A DNA stretch of 64,000 nucleotides from Candidatus Poribacteria bacterium. GTDB taxonomy: Bacteria > Poribacteria > WGA-4E > WGA-3G. This document shows positions 61,356 to 64,000 of the stretch, one piece after another (the stretch's first letter is position 1; each line of letters opens with the position of its first letter). A program made the position numbers and the translations under genes. The DNA lies in the NCBI GenBank assembly GCA_026706025.1, contig JAPOZO010000034.1:1-64000 (forward strand). The letters run 5' to 3'. Below the pieces are notes generated by a model. It did not search any database and was not told where the DNA came from. It was given only the letters and a program-made list of their open reading frames with translations.

Positions 61356-62369
61356 CTACAAACTTGGTATATTAACGGCACTATCGCGTCGCTCGTGCAT
61401 ATTTTTTTCCATCGCTTCAGGATAGCGGTCGGGCAGATGTGAGACTTCGTTGAGTTTTTGGAGTGCGTCCCCCTCCAATCGCCATCCAGCTGCTCCGAGA
61501 TTATCGCGCAGATGCGCAGTATGCCTTGCACCAACGATCACTGAAGTCATTGCCGGTTGTTCCAGGACCCACCGCAGTGCGACTTGTGCGGGGCTATGTC
61601 CAAGTTCTTCAGAAATGTCAAAAAGTGTTTGCAATGTCTCATCGGCGTTGTCAGCGAAATAGCGTTGTGGATATGCCCATCCTTCCTCTGACCGAGTGCC
61701 ACCTTGTGTACGTTCGCCTGGCTTGTATTTTCCAGAAAGAAATCCCCCTGCTAACGGACTCCATACGACTATGCCTAACCCTTTAAGTTCACAGAGCGGC
61801 ACGATTTCTTGCTCTATATCCCGCACAACGAGACTATATTGCGGTTGATAGCAGGCAAACCGTGCCCACTTGTGGACATCGCTGAGCCATAACGCTTCGG
61901 ATAACCGCCACGCTTGGTAGTTGCTACACGCGGTGTAACGGACTTTGCCTTGTTGGATGAGATCATCCAATGCGCGAAGCATCTCCTCTAACGGTGTCTG
62001 TGTATCAACGTGGTGAATATAGTAGATGTCTACGTAATCCATCTGGAGGCGTTTGAGGCTATCGTCGATCGCCTGCATGATATGTGCGCGGGACATCCCA
62101 GAATCATTGGGACCGGTGCCCATCGGGTTGAAAAACTTGGTTGCGATAACGGCATCGCGTCGCCGCCCCTTGAGTGCTTTACCGAGGAGGACTTCGGATT
62201 CGCCATCGGCATAAGAATTTGCGGTATCAAAGAAGTTGACACCGGCATCCAAAGCGAGGTCTACCATTCTGTTTGACTCTGCCTCGTCAGCCCCGTGCCC
62301 AAAGGTCATGGTGCCTAAACAGATTTCTGATACTTTGAGTCCACTTTTTCCCAATCGTCTATATTCCAC
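61356..62369 (-). CDS. Aldo/keto reductase, aryl-alcohol dehydrogenase-like
   Basis: 337 residues. MEYRRLGKSGLKVSEICLGT start, D and Y in NFFDTANSYADGESEVLLG, K in VIATKFFNP, H in IYYIHHVD, completing the D-Y-K-H set; the NADP region is SPLAGGFLSGKYKPGE and SVIVGARHTAHLRDN. This matches the AKR7/AKR11/YajO-like and aryl-alcohol-dehydrogenase-like group, which reduces aldehydes and sugars. Longer than the 269-residue AKR at 38940 and not a close copy. Two bases separate it from the acetyltransferase upstream. Confidence 0.85.
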   Translation of the reverse strand: MEYRRLGKSGLKVSEICLGTMTFGHGADEAESNRMVDLALDAGVNFFDTANSYADGESEVLLGKALKGRRRDAVIATKFFNPMGTGPNDSGMSRAHIMQAIDDSLKRLQMDYVDIYYIHHVDTQTPLEEMLRALDDLIQQGKVRYTACSNYQAWRLSEALWLSDVHKWARFACYQPQYSLVVRDIEQEIVPLCELKGLGIVVWSPLAGGFLSGKYKPGERTQGGTRSEEGWAYPQRYFADNADETLQTLFDISEELGHSPAQVALRWVLEQPAMTSVIVGARHTAHLRDNLGAAGWRLEGDALQKLNEVSHLPDRYPEAMEKNMHERRDSAVNIPSL

Positions 62370-62371
62370 GC

Positions 62372-62863
62372 TTATTCCTCCGTCCAGTTGGCATTATCTT
62401 CTTGAAGAATCAGATACCTTTCACCGGAATCGTCCGTCCTTGATTCATGTTTCCAATCAATGAATCCCAAACTTTCATAAAGTCGCGCGGCAGCCTCATT
62501 TTTCCTATCATGGCTCGTTGCAATCCGCTCGACTTCTGGATGTAATTTCAATCTGCGTACCACTTCAACCATAGCGGCTCTGCCATATCCTCTCCTTTGA
62601 AACTTTTCGTCTATCATCAAGCGTAAGATGAAGCCGCGGGCATTGCTAAGGCCATACATTACAAATCCTACCATAGATGGATTCGCTTGGTAATGGGCAT
62701 CTGCGTCATAGATGCCGCAAGGATGATATGTTGGACTGACAGATGCCTGGGCAAGGGAGTATATATTGGGGGCGACGAATCCCTTTTGATGATTAGCTAC
62801 CTTTAGGGAAATACATTCATCAAGATTCTCGGGCGTAATGGGTCTGAGGGATACTTTTGCCAT
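62372..62863 (-). CDS. GNAT-family N-acetyltransferase, SpeG/Bs-like
   Basis: 163 residues. VSLRPITPENLDECISLKVA start, acetyl-CoA loop RLMIDEKFQRRGYGRAAMVE (Q/R-x-x-G-x-G/A), and the motif B stretch NEAAARLYESLGFID. Resembles spermidine/spermine or diamine acetyltransferases; the substrate may be a polyamine or other amine. Same strand as its neighbours, 28 bases downstream of the dehydrogenase and two upstream of the aldo/keto reductase, so one operon is likely. Confidence 0.85.
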   Translation of the reverse strand: MAKVSLRPITPENLDECISLKVANHQKGFVAPNIYSLAQASVSPTYHPCGIYDADAHYQANPSMVGFVMYGLSNARGFILRLMIDEKFQRRGYGRAAMVEVVRRLKLHPEVERIATSHDRKNEAAARLYESLGFIDWKHESRTDDSGERYLILQEDNANWTEE

Positions 62864-62891
62864 TTAATTTCCTTTTTAACGACTTTAGTTT

Positions 62892-63938
62892 CTACAGAAC
62901 AGCAATGGTTTCACCTTCTGAACGGAGTCCTGCTTCATAGACCTTCATAACTTCAAGGGCGAACTCAAGCGACCCTTGCTCCGCCGGTTTGCCTTCGAGA
63001 ATGCAATCGCAGAAATATCGCATCTCTTGGTAGAAACCTTGGACGAAAAGCCCTTTGTTTTCGAGCGTGCCGAGACTGTATTGCGGTTCCCAGACGACGG
63101 CACCACTCTCAAAACCTTCGGGGACATAACTGGTACTACCGCTATAATTGAAAGGCATGCCGCGCTGCAGGAGTACCCGGTTATTGTTCCGAATTTCGGC
63201 ATGGCATCCGTCACCAAAGAATTGATAGAGTTCAGAAGGTTGCCCGTGCCTTGCACCATCCGCGAGATGGAAGTTTCCGAGTGCGCCGCTCTCGTATTCC
63301 AAGATACACGCGCCACCACCACGCTGTCCTCGACGGACGGTTACAGCGGAAACCTTTCCACCGACTGCCACCATCAACGATAACGGGTGGCAACCGTTTT
63401 GGAGCCAATTCGTATGCTCTTTCTCGCGCAGTACACGTTTCCCTTCGCTCGGAATTGTCATCGGATAAACCGCTAAGAGGCTTCTCAAGGGACCGTATTC
63501 TTCCGTTGCGAAGATTTCAATAATCTTCTGTGTCGCAGGCATGAACGCTTTTTTGAATCCGACAACGACAACGTGATCCTTGCGCTGGCGAATCATTTCC
63601 CGAACTTCATCAGCAAACATTCCGGGCGGTTTTTCCAACCAGACATGCATCCCTGCGTCGAGTGCTTCGCAGGTCAATTCGGGGTGCAGGCGTGGCGGTG
63701 CGCAGAGAAAGATGGCATCCAATTGCTCGTTCCGAAACATCTCCGCCATACTTGGATAACACGCTTTAACACCGTATTGTTCAGCAGTAATGTGGGCGCG
63801 GTCAAGGTCAAGGTCGCAAAACGCCTTCAATCGAATAGGGAGAAATGTTAGCGTCGGTAAGATATTCCGATAGCCGTGTGAACCGACACCAACGACTGCC
63901 ACATTCAACCGCTCTTCAAATTCGCGTTGATAGCTCAT
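62892..63938 (-). CDS. Gfo/Idh/MocA-family oxidoreductase
   Basis: 348 residues. Rossmann start [20 protein letters not shown] (G-x-G-x-x-G), D in [10 protein letters not shown], and the conserved E-K-P in [13 protein letters not shown], all marks of NAD(P)-dependent sugar or inositol dehydrogenases and related enzymes. The C-terminal sheet domain begins near [15 protein letters not shown]. The ATG is preceded by a 20-base copy of the shared leader. It heads the operon with the acetyltransferase and aldo/keto reductase, which points to modification of a sugar or amino-sugar; the substrate is unknown. Confidence 0.85.
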   Translation of the reverse strand: MSYQREFEERLNVAVVGVGSHGYRNILPTLTFLPIRLKAFCDLDLDRAHITAEQYGVKACYPSMAEMFRNEQLDAIFLCAPPRLHPELTCEALDAGMHVWLEKPPGMFADEVREMIRQRKDHVVVVGFKKAFMPATQKIIEIFATEEYGPLRSLLAVYPMTIPSEGKRVLREKEHTNWLQNGCHPLSLMVAVGGKVSAVTVRRGQRGGGACILEYESGALGNFHLADGARHGQPSELYQFFGDGCHAEIRNNNRVLLQRGMPFNYSGSTSYVPEGFESGAVVWEPQYSLGTLENKGLFVQGFYQEMRYFCDCILEGKPAEQGSLEFALEVMKVYEAGLRSEGETIAVL

Positions 63939-63958
63939 GTTTTTAATTTACCTTGCGG
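63939..63958 (-). promoter_or_regulatory. Shared 5' leader, truncated copy
   Basis: 19 of 20 bases match the 16756 and 50395 copies; on the message strand CCGCAAGG then TAAATTAAAAAC directly precedes the ATG. Bases beyond are unrelated. The last 40 bases of the window hold no other feature. Confidence 0.7.
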
Positions 63959-64000
63959 TTAAGACACAGGGGTTGCGGATTTGACATTCCTTCCGAAAAA

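Noticed and set aside
1-64000. tRNA or rRNA genes
   Set aside because: I looked for T-loop-like GGTTCGAATCC and cloverleaf stems in the gaps and found none that hold.

Overview
The window looks like a chromosomal stretch from an uncultured, metabolically versatile bacterium. The gene content fits members of the Poribacteria/Planctomycetes-like group: four phytanoyl-CoA dioxygenase (PhyH) family proteins, LamG/concanavalin-fold secreted proteins, an ECF sigma factor fused to a beta-propeller, PQQ-type and WD40 propellers, a 3186-residue TPR protein, and Gfo/Idh/MocA and aldo/keto reductases. The assignment is inference from gene families; there is no rRNA or other marker here. Nearly all genes are on the minus strand. 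Only a TPP enzyme, a HIT protein, a PhyH-HEAT fusion and a candidate non-coding RNA are on the plus strand.

Layout: 1-2.4 kb has the start of an SMP-30/NHL-like protein, a two-ORF gene best read as one selenoprotein (in-frame UGA followed by a bacterial SECIS-like hairpin), and a toxin-antitoxin-like pair whose toxin is cut by an amber codon. 2.4-7.3 kb is an overlapping four-gene operon of secreted PQQ-like propellers, a lipoprotein and an adenylate-forming enzyme. 7.7-11.5 kb is an array of paralogous lipoproteins; a 14-repeat WD40 gene sits inside the remains of a fourth copy. 11.7-19.3 kb has a LamG gene broken by UGA, the sigma-propeller fusion, a PhyH enzyme, a non-coding stretch with an IS200/IS605-like end and structured RNA, and two tandem LamG genes.

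19.5-24 kb has a TPP-dependent decarboxylase-like enzyme preceded by direct repeats, a HIT hydrolase, three small membrane paralogs and a zinc-peptidase-like protein. 24.2-33.8 kb is one giant secreted TPR gene with an embedded LamG domain and a short palindromic repeat inside its reading frame. 34-45.8 kb is sugar-related: cupin, GH32 hydrolase, two propeller proteins resembling glycosidases, MFS transporter, aldo/keto reductase, a kinase-like protein and a metzincin with leucine-rich repeats. 45.9-49.8 kb is a mixed operon (LamG, acetyltransferase, esterase, HAD phosphatase, two small membrane paralogs). 50-57.5 kb groups oxidative enzymes: Rieske protein, amidohydrolase, two near-identical PhyH proteins, class III aminotransferase, PhyH-HEAT fusion and SDR. 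57.8-64 kb has a MacB-type permease and MacA-type fusion protein without an ATPase, an aldo/keto reductase, an acetyltransferase and a Gfo/Idh/MocA dehydrogenase.

The intergenic DNA is rich in short interspersed repeats of at least six families. One 26-base leader occurs identically before two unrelated genes and in shortened form before a third. The signals most worth following are the selenoprotein, the IS605-like structured RNA, the replaced lipoprotein gene, the repeat inside the giant TPR gene, and the unusual metal-site motif of three PhyH proteins.
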